Positions 9,846-19,770 of a stretch of DNA of 64,000 nucleotides are shown here, one piece after another (within the stretch, counting starts at the first letter, position 1; the number at the start of each line of letters is the position of its first letter). The stretch lies in contig JAOVFP010000006.1 of NCBI GenBank assembly GCA_025738555.1, forward strand, positions 2,232,001-2,296,000. Reading direction: 5' to 3'. Position numbers and translations under genes: made by a program. Below the pieces are notes generated by a model. That model made no database searches. It had not been told where the DNA came from and saw only the letters and a list, made by a program, of their open reading frames with translations. The DNA is from Cyathus striatus. Its lineage: Eukaryota > Basidiomycota > Agaricomycetes > Agaricales > Nidulariaceae.

Positions 9846-12465
9846 ATAGATCTCGTCGTTCTTTATCACAGTGAGTAGTCCGTCTGTGCATCCTTTAGAG
9901 AGTTAATAACCCTGTATCGATAATGCAGCTTGTGCACCGTTGTTTCTGCCTTTGACTCCGCATGGATCATATTATTGCCCAGAATTGGGATATATTTAAC
10001 ATTTTCGACTTCGTTCTAATATTTGGAGTTATGCTGTTGGGGAGAAAATCGTTTAATACGCGTTTTTTATTGATATATTGCGTAGATGTATTATTCACAT
10101 AATCAAATGAGATATCTGATATTATCTCGAAGCTTCTTTCGAACTCGCCTTCAAATTCAAAATCAACATCCATTGCAACGCATGCAAGTATCTAGAAAGT
10201 TTACCTCGTGTTCTCGATAAGTATTCATTGTAGGAGTCACCACCACCATTCGAAGGATCCCCAGAATGCAGTAACGCACGAGGAAATGGCTCTGAGCAAG
10301 ACTTACCCAGCTGATCATTGAGTCGATTGATCACTGACTGGATTAAGGTCCGAGAAACCCTCAAAGCCAAAGAAGTTCTACACCGCGTCTTGCAGCCTAT
10401 TGAATTTGACCAATCACCAACTGCGTATTCCTAAGAAGCAGTCACAACTTTCTGCTTCGCGAGATTTAAGGGTTTTCCATTGGACCTGGAGGCTGGAGTC
10501 CTTAACCCGGCTGCATTTTAAGAACAGAAGAAGATCATCGTAGAAGCGGTAAGAACATAGCTGCTTTTGAAGTGCCATTGTAATTACTGACGATAGAGTG
10601 GTTGAAAGGATGGAATTGATATCGCATGGATTGGATTTGTAGATTTCAGATGGCCCTGGGCCATGGGTGGATAGGGTGGATACTCCCTACACGTGCGTTA
10701 ACCTGCTAAGGTACACGCGATGTGCGATCTATATCCCGAGTGTGCGACCCACTGACGCATGTCCTGTATAGCGGCAGCAAAGCGGACGTTTCTATATAGT
10801 ATGCGACATATCAGGTTAACACGTCAAGGAGGAGGGGGATGTAAATACAATACACAACTACACCTTGTTTGCACGCCTAACTGAAAAGGGACACCCTGTA
10901 CTAGCATCAACGTTCAACATTCGGTAGTACTTTCAGCCCCTTTCAAGAATCACAATACGGAACCAAGCATTGACAACAATTGGACGACAATAAAACTCAT
11001 TGATGACTCAAGAATCCAAGTAACATCGTTCCACAGTTGGGCTTGGTGGCTGTAAGCCTTCTCGTGCCCGTGCACAGTATATCTGTATTCTTTGCTGGAT
11101 GCAAACTGAGGGTCAGCACCGTCAGTATGAGAGGCAAAAAAACCTTCCTGAGATCAGAAGGCAGGTTTCGAGGTCAGACACTCTCCATTCGCATTTACGG
11201 GATGTTACTTGATCAACATTTGACCTGGCAGCAGCACGTAAAGAAGCGGATGCGTTTGAGTCTGTATTAAGATACCCCGCTGAATCTACGTTGCAGCTAT
11301 TTAAGGCGGTCAGAGACCTGATGATTAGTACAGAATACGCTCAATGAGCTCAAACTTTCCTTTCTACATTGACTAAAATTCTAGGCCCAGCAGACGTGAT
11401 GGTGAAAGGGTGTGGGTGTATCGCGATCGTTCGAGCTAGTATCGACTCTCTTCATGTTCGTGACTTTACAATGCTTGATATGCAAAGTTGAGTGACAGTA
11501 AACTTAAAGTCAATATGAAGTGCACCTCCGAGTCCAACTCCACTTCAATGACCCCACTACAAGTACTACTACATCGACTCACGCGGTGGATACTTACTCC
11601 TGGACAATAAGACGGCTGCGTATTGCTCGTGAGTTGTACGCGGCGCAGCTGCGAGTTGATGGTTGGTTACCAAGGTTGGTATCTAGTACTTGAATTTGAA
11701 GTTGAGTCGGACCTGAAGCCTGCAATGACGTTCAAACGTTCACGCGTTCACGTGCGCCTATATATATTGTAGGTACATACTACATTGCAGATGGTCCATG
11801 CCTCAGGCTAACACAAGGAGCGGATTGGGACACAGTCAGGGAGGTGATTCGGGGCACTAGCAACAGGCGAAAGACAATTTACAGAATGCTGAAAATCCTG
11901 AAGCCAGGAATTTGTTCTATCAATTGATTCTATTACTTAGCGCTGGCAAGGGCGGTTAAGTTGGGGCCGGTGTCAAATAGTTGCAAATAGTTACTTAAGA
12001 AAACAATTATAAACACGGTAAATTGACGAAACAAAGAGCGAACACATACTCGAGGTATGCAAAGGCATTTGAAGGAAGACAGATGGAGGTTATGGCAGAA
12101 GGAGATAAGGACCTGGTACGGACACTTCTAAATCAAGAGTCCAGACTCTGACACCGTGCACATTCACTACTGAGCACGACAGTTGGCCAACTGAGGTGTC
12201 TCACTTGTAAAAGAGGACATGGGGACGAAAGCGCTGCGAACTTGCGGCACACTAAGCAAACCTAATAGAACCAAAATATGTGCAGGAGGCATATAGTTGT
12301 CACCAAGTAGATGAAATGCAGATGACAGGTCAGTAAGATCGACTCTGAGAATAAAGTAACACGACTAACTAGTTTTCTGCATTGATGGTGGCACATCCGG
12401 CAAACCGGTCACTGGTACTATGGTACCTTACAACTGGTGACTATGACGAAGCATCCTGCAGTAAT
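9846..12465. other. Gene-poor stretch, possible decayed retroelement
   Basis: No intact gene was recognised. A plus-strand open frame at about 11120-11270 contains YGMLLDQHLTWQQHVKK. That resembles the LGVxLDxxLTWxxH segment downstream of the catalytic core in non-LTR reverse transcriptases, but the frame is short and nothing else of such an element is readable. A minus-strand open frame at 10122-10370 (RVSRTLIQSVINRLNDQLGK) is unrecognised. Confidence 0.35.
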
Positions 12466-12469
12466 AGAA

Positions 12470-13076
12470 TGCGGTTACGGCTTCGCACCCGGCGGTTGTG
12501 GCCTTGTGCCTCGCAGTGTGGGTATTGCGCCCTGCGATTATGGCCACGCGCCTTGCGATTATGGCTTTATGCCCAGCGGTTATGACTCCGGACCCTGCAA
12601 TTTGGGCCTTGTGCCCTGCGATTATGGCTTTACGCCTTGCAGTTACAGCTTGGTGCCCTGCGGTGTGACTATGGCTTGGTGCGTTGCGGTTTGGGCATTC
12701 CGCCCTGCGATTACTGGCTTTGCACTGTACGGTTATGACATTGGGCCTTGCAGCCACAATCTTCTACCCTATGGCTATGGCTTCGTGGGGTGCGGTTATG
12801 GATATGCGCCTTTACGCTTGGAATCTGCCCCTTGCGGTTATGGCTTAGGGTCCTATGGCTATAGCCTTGCGCCTTTGCGAATACAGATTTGCGCCCTGCG
12901 GTTAGGGATTTGTGCCCCAGGGCTATAGCTTTGCGCCTTGCGAATATGGATTTGCGCCCTGTGGCCATCGCTTTGCACCACTCGATATGGGATTTGCACC
13001 CGGCTGCGGTCCATGGCTTTGCATTTTGTGGTTATGGACTCACATGTACGCCTTGTGGCTGTGGCTTGGTGACTTG
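12470..13076. repeat. Degenerate 21-bp minisatellite
   Basis: About 29 imperfect units of a 21-bp motif close to TGCGGTTATGGCTTTGCGCCC. Because 21 is a multiple of three, plus-strand frames stay open and read as heptads such as CGYGFAP, CDYGHAP, CDYGFTP and CSYSLVP. A minus-strand frame is open too. Further weak units continue to about 13170. No start context, splice signal or downstream domain indicates a real gene, so I annotate a repeat rather than a protein. Confidence 0.8.
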
Positions 13077-13985
13077 AGGTTTGAGTCTTGTTCCCTGCAG
13101 GGCAGTTCCAGGCGTTGCGATGACAGTATCTCAGTGGTATGGGTCTCGCGCCTTGCGGTCAGACCTCTATAACTGTGGTCATATCTTGGTGGCTCAGAAC
13201 TGTGGTTCCCTACCATGTAGTTTCGGCTCTATGTTGTTTGCAATCAACGCTAGTGCTTTTCGCCGGGGGGATACATCCGATTACATTACAGCTATGGTGT
13301 TATACCTGTGTGGAGGGGATGGTTGGACCACGGGTAGAATTGAGGTGTTATATCAATTCTAAGTTTATTGCTCGTGTTTTCTCTTTCCTACACTTATCTA
13401 TGTGTCTATTTTATTCAACCATCTACTTTATCTTTTATTCTATGTATACTAACATATGGCCTTTCCTCGAGTCTTCATTGTAGGACTTGTGGCACAGCGA
13501 GTTCAACGTTGGTGCCAAACAAGTCCTTGCCAAACAAAGTCAGCTGACCAACGCATCAGCCAGTGCGCGTTCAACATGTTTCAAGTATTTTCGTTTACCT
13601 TCCATTACTTCAACTTTCTTCACCATTCCTCAAGCCTCAAACATTACTTCAAGAGAGGATCAATCACGGCGACTGGGTTTTACCCTTGTTGTTATCACGC
13701 GGTGGAAGGAGGGTCATGGGTTGAGGAATAGGAGATATGTTTATTGGCTCATTGTTCCCTTATGCTCACGTTTTTTCCTTTTCATTTTAGTTCATATTTT
13801 ACTTATTGTACGATACTTTTCGGGTACAGGAATGCTCATACCTTTCGCTACTCTTGGCTTTCGGAAACTTGAAGAATCAATAGATTATCAGCGAATATTA
13901 TGCTCTCTATGGTTGTCGTGCTGCGCTTGCAGCTTGGGCAACTGCATATACCCTTGGGGAAGGGTAGAAATCGTCTTTGCGCCGG
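13077..13985. other. Unassigned sequence after the minisatellite
   Basis: Overlapping plus-strand open frames show no recognisable motif. T-rich tracts at 13370-13450 and 13740-13800 may be remnants of element termini. Nothing here is called as a gene. Confidence 0.35.
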
Positions 13986-13987
13986 CA

Positions 13988-14353
13988 TCATAGACCACCA
14001 CCAAGGGAATCATTCTCTCCGTTGTCTAGTGGTTTTGAGCTAAACCCCTGGAGTTCGTCTGCGTAGTGGATAACCTTTTTGACATCGTCGGAGCAATACT
14101 GAAGTACAATCGAGGGGAGCTCATATGTTGCAAGTCCTGCATTGGTTCCAATGCGCTCGATTGTGAGGATGAAGTCATGGACGTAGGGTCCGTCGAAATT
14201 GGGAGAGCCGACAGGTTGTGGCACTGGCAATGGTTTGAGAGTCGTCAGAAAGGTAGCGCCAGCAGTGGTGTTTGAGGTGTCCGGGTTTATGGCGTGGGTC
14301 AATGTGTCAGCTGTATCACCCAGAAGCGTAGTGCTTGACATGGTACTCGACAT
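13988..14353 (-). pseudogene. Possible Gag fragment of an LTR retrotransposon
   Basis: A 121-codon frame starting MSSTMSSTTLLGD. After a Pro-rich linker come SPNFDGPYVHDFILTIERI, AGL, then LPSIVLQYCSDDVKKVI. The order FDG-x-x-V-x-x-F, AGL, LP-x-V-x-x-YC, V-x-x-x-I resembles the N-terminal Gag region of Ty3/gypsy elements of mushrooms. No capsid zinc knuckle, protease or reverse transcriptase follows, so at best this is a truncated copy. It could instead be an unrelated short gene. Confidence 0.4.
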
Positions 14354-15503
14354 TTCCTATAGTTAAAAGGTAGTTAAAAGAACAAAAGAAAGGAAGAAAA
14401 GTAACTTAACAAAAGAATTTACGAGGATTTTGGTGAACAAAATCCCCCTGCGGTGGTCACCACTGAAAGGATTACGCTCGCTAAGCGTACTTTGACTCAT
14501 TCTTCCACACCTGGCGGGTATGGAATTACGCCTTAGAACTACAGTATATAATCTTTGTGATTACAGTATGACCTGACCCAGCGACTCAATGAGTACACCA
14601 CATGGTGTATTAATACAGGAGATGCACTTTGCAACCATGGCAATACACCCTGCAATGGGTGGTACAGTTAACGTTTGTGGTGATACGTATATATGGTTGC
14701 AGTAGTACACTACAATTTATTGTGTCTGGTAATTGAGGCAATTAGAATGAGATATATGCAATGATAATACATATCAAGCATCTGTATCTTTTAGTATCAG
14801 GCCAGGCGACCTGTGCGTATGGCTGGGCAAATAGCACTCCATACTTGGATTCCAGTAATGTGCGAATTATAGGCAGGTCAGTTCAGCGAGTACAAAATTG
14901 TGAATAATGATTATGCAAATCAACAGGTGAAGCCCACATAAGCCACGGCTCTGGCCAGTATAGAACACAAGTGCTAGCACTGCTAGTTGGTCGTACATTT
15001 GGGAATGGCGGATGAATTGTTATCCTTATCATGCGGAAAGTCCAAACGAACCCCCTCGAAAAATCGGGATAGCTAGAAGAAAGCCTTCTCAGACTCCCAA
15101 CAGTAGGACTATGATAGACCATAACACGGTGACCTTGTCCATCATGAAATCTGCATCCGAACTGAATTGTTGTCAGACTTTCCGAAGTCAACTTGAAGGC
15201 TCGGACACTCCACTTCAACTCTTCATCTAACAAGATGTATTTCACAGCCCACATACAAATTAAATCTGCCCAGTGGTAGAGATTTGGCAATACAATATTC
15301 TAAATACTAAGGAAACTTGGAATGTAAATAGACATTATCCTTACTTTTGACCACTATCACGACATCAAGTAAGAAAGAAAAGTGTAACCTTAAGTGGGCA
15401 CAGACCCAACATAGAACGAAAGTCGAAAAACAGAAGTCGAAACCTCTATCAAGAGGTCAATCATGATGAATATCCTATTTACCCTGTAGTCCTCGATCTC
15501 GGA
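14354..15503. other. Unassigned; one unrecognised minus-strand open frame
   Basis: A 135-codon minus-strand frame (14883-15290; MPNLYHWADLICMWAVKYI, later TTIQFGCRFHDGQGH) has balanced composition and may be a genuine exon of an unrecognised gene. I cannot tie it to a family. The rest contains nothing I recognise. Confidence 0.25.
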
Positions 15504-16135
15504 CTAAGGAAGTGTCCAGTGTGAAATGTGATACGTTACCCGTTTCTTCTTCTCTGGCTTTTCGGAGATGTTGGACTTGGGTTGGACAGCGGTAAGGTCA
15601 GCGACGACATCGAGCATCCAGTTGCTGAGGGTAAGAGGACGAATGGCGATATTCTGGTGTTTGAGTTTCGAGGGGACAGTTTCTTCATCCTCGGAATCGC
15701 CCTCGGATTCCCCTTCCCAGTCGATTAAGACGTCTTCACCAACTTCTCTGAGGACAAAGCCACCAGTGTGCTGTTGCGATGTGAGCACCTTCCTGAACTT
15801 GCCCTCGTCCTGGTCCAGATTGAGAGACAAAGACGAAGCAAGCGAGGAAAAAGATGAAGCAGTTTCGAGATCTCTGCAGTATCCATACTCGACGACGCGG
15901 CCAGACTTCATAATGTACATAAAGTCACCCTTGTCGATCTGAGAAAGGTCGTGCATGACGACGATGGTGGTTTCCCGCGGTACCAGTGCTTGATGGCTTC
16001 GAAGACAAGAATGCACAAGGTAGCATCTAGTGCTGAAGTTGCTTCGTCTATATAGTGTGGTCAGTAAACGCCCAAAGAAAGAAATGCAGATAGAAGAAAC
16101 GTACCGAAGACGAGAACATCATGATTCCATAATCT
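15504..16135 (-). pseudogene. STE6-like: 3'-terminal fragment of a STE6-type ABC pheromone exporter
   Basis: Minus strand. The fragment keeps the Walker B/D-loop region (DVLVF, then DEATSALDA) split by an intron (16048-16104). It continues with ILVFEAIKHWYRGK, TTIVVMHDLSQIDKGDFMYI (H-loop histidine present) and MKSGRVVEYGY, then a C-terminal tail to the stop at 15504. This is the end of the second nucleotide-binding domain of an a-factor-type exporter. Everything upstream of Walker B is absent: at about 16135 the similarity stops abruptly and unrelated repeat-bearing sequence begins. One base is also missing near 15972, between YRGK and TTIVV. Truncation plus frameshift make it a pseudogene remnant. 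Its nearness to the pheromone gene is suggestive but may be coincidental. Confidence 0.75.
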
Positions 16136-16301
16136 CACATGGACACTCTTCAACAATTAGTACACAATACTAGTGGCAAGCCAGATATTAGTACCAAATC
16201 AGGACCAACCGGTGTGGATTCAACAAAGACAGTCTTTCCTAATTTATGGGGTCCGAGCCTCGCCCGTCGCGTCAAGACTTTGTCAAGACTAATGGATGGG
16301 T

Positions 16302-16503
16302 GTCGGCGCTCGTCTCGGTCTCCCAGGAAGAAGGTTGATCATGATCAAGTTGTGAGGTGTGCACTTCGTGCACACTCTCCCCCACACCCCGCAAGCAAGC
16401 AATAGGCTACAATTAATATTACTACAAATACATCATTTAGCGATATAAAACAATTCGCAGAGCATAAAATACTCAAAGGAAACCTGAAGCGCAAGTCAAA
16501 GAT
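16302..16503 (+). repeat. 202-bp direct repeat, left copy
   Basis: Starts GTCGGCGCTCGTCTCGGTCT and ends AAGTCAAAGAT. It is essentially identical to 16759-16960 at a constant offset of 457 bp. It contains a 14-bp palindrome (TTGATCATGATCAA) and a GTGCAC..GTGCAC hairpin. The two copies flank a unique 255-bp segment. Confidence 0.85.
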
Positions 16504-16758
16504 GGCAAGTCTCGCTTGGAGGGAACCGAGAGAGAGAATATAGTCTTCGACTCAAGCAGGAAGGTGGCACGTGACCAACCTTTTTCCCGTACCACCATCC
16601 TGTGCGGCAAGGACGAAGGTCCATAATCCCGCTCGCGCACAGGTTCCCTCAACGTTTTCACCCACCCGCCACTCCCAGAGTATAAACATTAAATAGGTTA
16701 AATATATACTCTTTCAACTTGGTCAAGAAATCTGTCTGAACTGGGAGCCCACCCGCCC

Positions 16759-16960
16759 GTCGGCGCTCGTCTCGGTCTCCCAGGAAGAAGGTTGATCATG
16801 ATCAAGTTGTGAGGTGTGCACTTCGTGCACACTCTCCCCCACACCCCGCAAGCAAGCAATAGGCTACAATTAATATTACTACAAATACATCATTTAGCGA
16901 TATAAAACAATTCGCAGAGCATAAAATACTCAAAGGAAACCTGAAGCGCAAGTCAAAGAT
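16759..16960 (+). repeat. 202-bp direct repeat, right copy
   Basis: Second copy of the 202-bp repeat at 16302-16503. The layout of repeat, 255-bp interior and repeat resembles a terminal-repeat element in miniature, but the ends are not TG...CA and I see no target duplication. A local tandem duplication followed by divergence is an alternative. Confidence 0.85.
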
Positions 16961-17398
16961 TGCGATACAAGTCTGTAATGCCATCGTTTGACTTCAGTTC
17001 GACTGTAAGCAAGGATTTACCCATTTGAATGATGAAACGTTGACGATAAACCCCAGTTTTTCTGGAAGGGGATGAATGTACTGCATCAGTGCACAATTGT
17101 CAGTACTTAGCTAACTTTCGCGCTAGTTACAACTTTACATTGTGCAGAGGTATCGATTATCTAACCTTTTATTTAAAATCTATTACAGGAGCTCCAAGAT
17201 ATTCCGAAAATTTTTGTATTGCTTGAAGCTTAGGATTTACGATACCTTCCTGAAATTTCTAATACCAAGATCGGCGGTCGCACTGCTCAGTTCTTAACAC
17301 TGGTTTTGCCATCATTAATCACACTTTTGAGATTGCTATTGAATACTGCACACATCTGTTGGGTTCTAAGTAATATTTAAAATCATGAATCCACATGG

Positions 17399-19221
17399 TC
17401 ATTGCTTACCCCAGTCATTCACGATCCACGATTTACGATTCAGTAGTTCCTTAAATGCTTCGTCCGAGGGTCGAGATTCGGGAACATCAAATGGCCAATC
17501 GTCCTCGTTGTGTCCAGACGAAATCCATTCATGGTGATAAAACTTGTGAATCAAGCGGGTCCTCTCGTAGTCCACAGCTGCAACCCAGCCCTCTGTATTC
17601 ACTCCTATCTTATCGCACAATAATTCGTAACCTGCTTGAATCTTGGACCACTCTTTATATTCTTCTCGACAACGAGAACGTTCTTCTGGGGAAGTCGGTG
17701 AGCTAAACAGTGTTGCTACATTTTCAGCAGTGAAAAGCTCTTCAAGCTCTAGCATTGCATTTCTGGTCTGAAGAAAAAACGACTATGATTTTATATTGAT
17801 AGTATTGACGAAAATTTTACATGCCTCCATGAATTTTGTATTCCACAACTGAAAGGTTCCATGTAAAATATGTTGAAAAAGCCTCATAGCCTTATCACTC
17901 ATGGCATATAGACATTCTTCAAGTTCTTCTTCAGCAGCAAGACACTTCAAATGATGTTCTGCCACCATAGGAAGGTCGCTGAATTTCGATGAGTTTGCAT
18001 CGTGTTTACCTGGTAATACATTCATGTAAATTGCATTTGATCTAACTTGAAGATACAGTGGCCCAACCAGGCAGTTTCTCCAACCAATAAGAGAGACCAT
18101 TTGGCTTGTTTTTCCTGTCAGGGCATCATATGAAATCATGATATCCCCACAAGAAAATTCAGGGTGCCAGAGAATAGGCCTTGCTAGTTTGGGAACATGC
18201 TGTGGCAAGGATATACACGGAATTAGCTTCTCAATTCTCTCTAGCAATTCTATGTGAGCAGCTGGATCACAGATAACATCAGGATATTGTTGAAAGCTGG
18301 GCAGGAGTTCTGGCTTTGCATGTTCTTTTATCCAGTGCTTTTCTACGCTAATAACTGATTGAAGAAATTTTTCAATGGAGGTCCCTGTAGAATAACAAAT
18401 AAGTTAGTACGTTCAATTATGGTGCTGATGGATATATACTACTTACATGGGCCTCGAGTTGTTACATCGATCTTGCCTCGATGTTCATAGGTAAATGGCA
18501 GTGTCACTGCTGGTCCTAACACGAAGGTGTCGTCGATAGGAATGTAGTCAGTATCTTTCCTATAATTGCGATAGTATATACTTCCATAACCTGGAAATGA
18601 TGTAAACGTAGCCATCTTTCTCTGTATTTCAATGATCTCATCTGTTGCTTGGCACTTTTGAGAAAATGGTAGCTTGTCCCAGACCAAAACAACGGGATCA
18701 CCCTTAACTTTCTCCATGATAATGTACGCGGAGGACACATCAGTATCTTCAGACCTTGAACACCATCCCAAGATGCGAGGCACTGGCAATCCAAGTTTCG
18801 TGCGAGCAAATTCCGTAGTGGCAACTTCGCTTTCAACAATCGGCTCAATGGGTCCTACCAGATTGTTGTAAGGCAGCTTAGCCAGTACAGTTTGACCATT
18901 GTCCATGGTAAGTGAGATCATTCTATTGTAACGCGCGTCCCCAAGCCTTCGGAACTCGACAACTGATGCAGCTCCGTCCACAGCGTCCACAGCAGCCCTT
19001 TTCAAAGCTGGGATATTAAACTTCACATAACGCTTTTGTAATTCATCTCGTTCATTGATGATACAACGACCATAGGTATACTTGAAAATGGCATGCTCGT
19101 CCACAGTTTCAGATGTTCTGGAAGATGAAGAGGTGGTTGAGATAGCACGAGGGCCAGAGCGATGTGATGACTGTAGCAAGAAACGATGAAAGGATAAGGC
19201 CTTAAAGAGACTTCTCCTCAT
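17399..19221 (-). CDS. AIM9-like mitochondrial protein with APH-type kinase fold, probably catalytically altered
   Basis: Three exons (18447-19221, about 17810-18384, 17399-17767) give roughly 572 codons. The N-terminus is Arg/Ser/Leu-rich like a mitochondrial presequence (MRRSLFKALSFHRFLLQSS). The body matches the fungal AIM9/FMP29 group with an aminoglycoside-phosphotransferase fold: FKYTYGRCIINE, LAKLPYNNLVGPIEPIVESE, VPRILGWCS, YIIMEKVKG, IPCISLPQHVPKLARPILWH, SLIGWRNCLVGPLYLQVRS and NEDDWPFD. Family members normally carry LWHPDLHxxN and IIDWQ; here these read LWHPEFSCGD and LIGWRN, so the expected Asp, Asn and Asp are Glu, Asp and Gly. The second intron needs a weak GTCAAT donor (42 nt) to keep frame. 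A GTAAGC sequence just before the stop could be another donor. Confidence 0.75.
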
Positions 19222-19447
19222 GACGCCTATTAGGAGGCCCTTTCCTCGGGAGAATGAATTTGGAATGAATAGTTCGAAAACTTGATAAAGCTGAAAACAA
19301 TTCAGTCAAATGACTCGGTATGAGTGCAACACGGTGGCACAGAATAGGCCAGACCTTAGTTAATTATGCGAAGACGAACGCATCTTTTCCGAAGTGAACA
19401 CCGATTTAGTACAAGCGTTAGACCAAATGGCCACATTGGCGGCCAGT

Positions 19448-19770
19448 GAGGCCGGATTTCACTGAGCAGACCTTCTCCACCATATTCTCGTTCATGAGCT
19501 ACATCGCACCGAGTAAACGCGGTTCATGGAACTTCAAGCACTTCACGCCAACCGTGAAATGTAAGACACCTGAGTTCCGCCGCTTGTCAATGGCGTGGAC
19601 AGCACAGTGCTCATCAGGTAGGTGCGAGCCGTTCGTACGCCCCGGCCTTACTACTAGCCATCATAGAGAGTATTTGTCAGACGGTGAGATTGCGAATAGA
19701 CTAAGAAAGGATAATAATTAGACGCACGAGTGTTGTAAGTAAGTAAGTAGTAAGTATACACGACGGACAT
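19448..19770 (+). pseudogene. Decayed 3' fragment of the amidoligase-like gene
   Basis: Translates to RPDFTEQTF, YIAPSKRGSWNFKHFTP and KCKTPEFRR. This matches the C-terminal third of the full gene at 50.0-51.5 kb (RPDFKQTF, YISPDKCHSWNFRHLSP, KCGTVEFRR). After about 19630 the parent segment at about 51310-51430 is missing. Similarity then resumes through the stop region and 3' flank (AAGGATAA.., TTAGACGCAC, TTGTAAGTA, AGTATACA). The N-terminal two thirds and the HIHLS motif are absent, so it is non-functional. The presence of 3' flanking sequence argues for DNA-level duplication rather than retroposition. Confidence 0.75.

Noticed and set aside
12437..12928. Plus-strand Gly/Tyr/Cys/Pro-rich protein over the minisatellite
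   Set aside because: The open frame follows from the 21-bp period. Both strands are open, and units degrade without frame protection.
9741..16135. A complete B mating-type locus
   Set aside because: Only a pheromone-type gene and a broken exporter end were found. No STE3-type seven-helix receptor is readable in the window.
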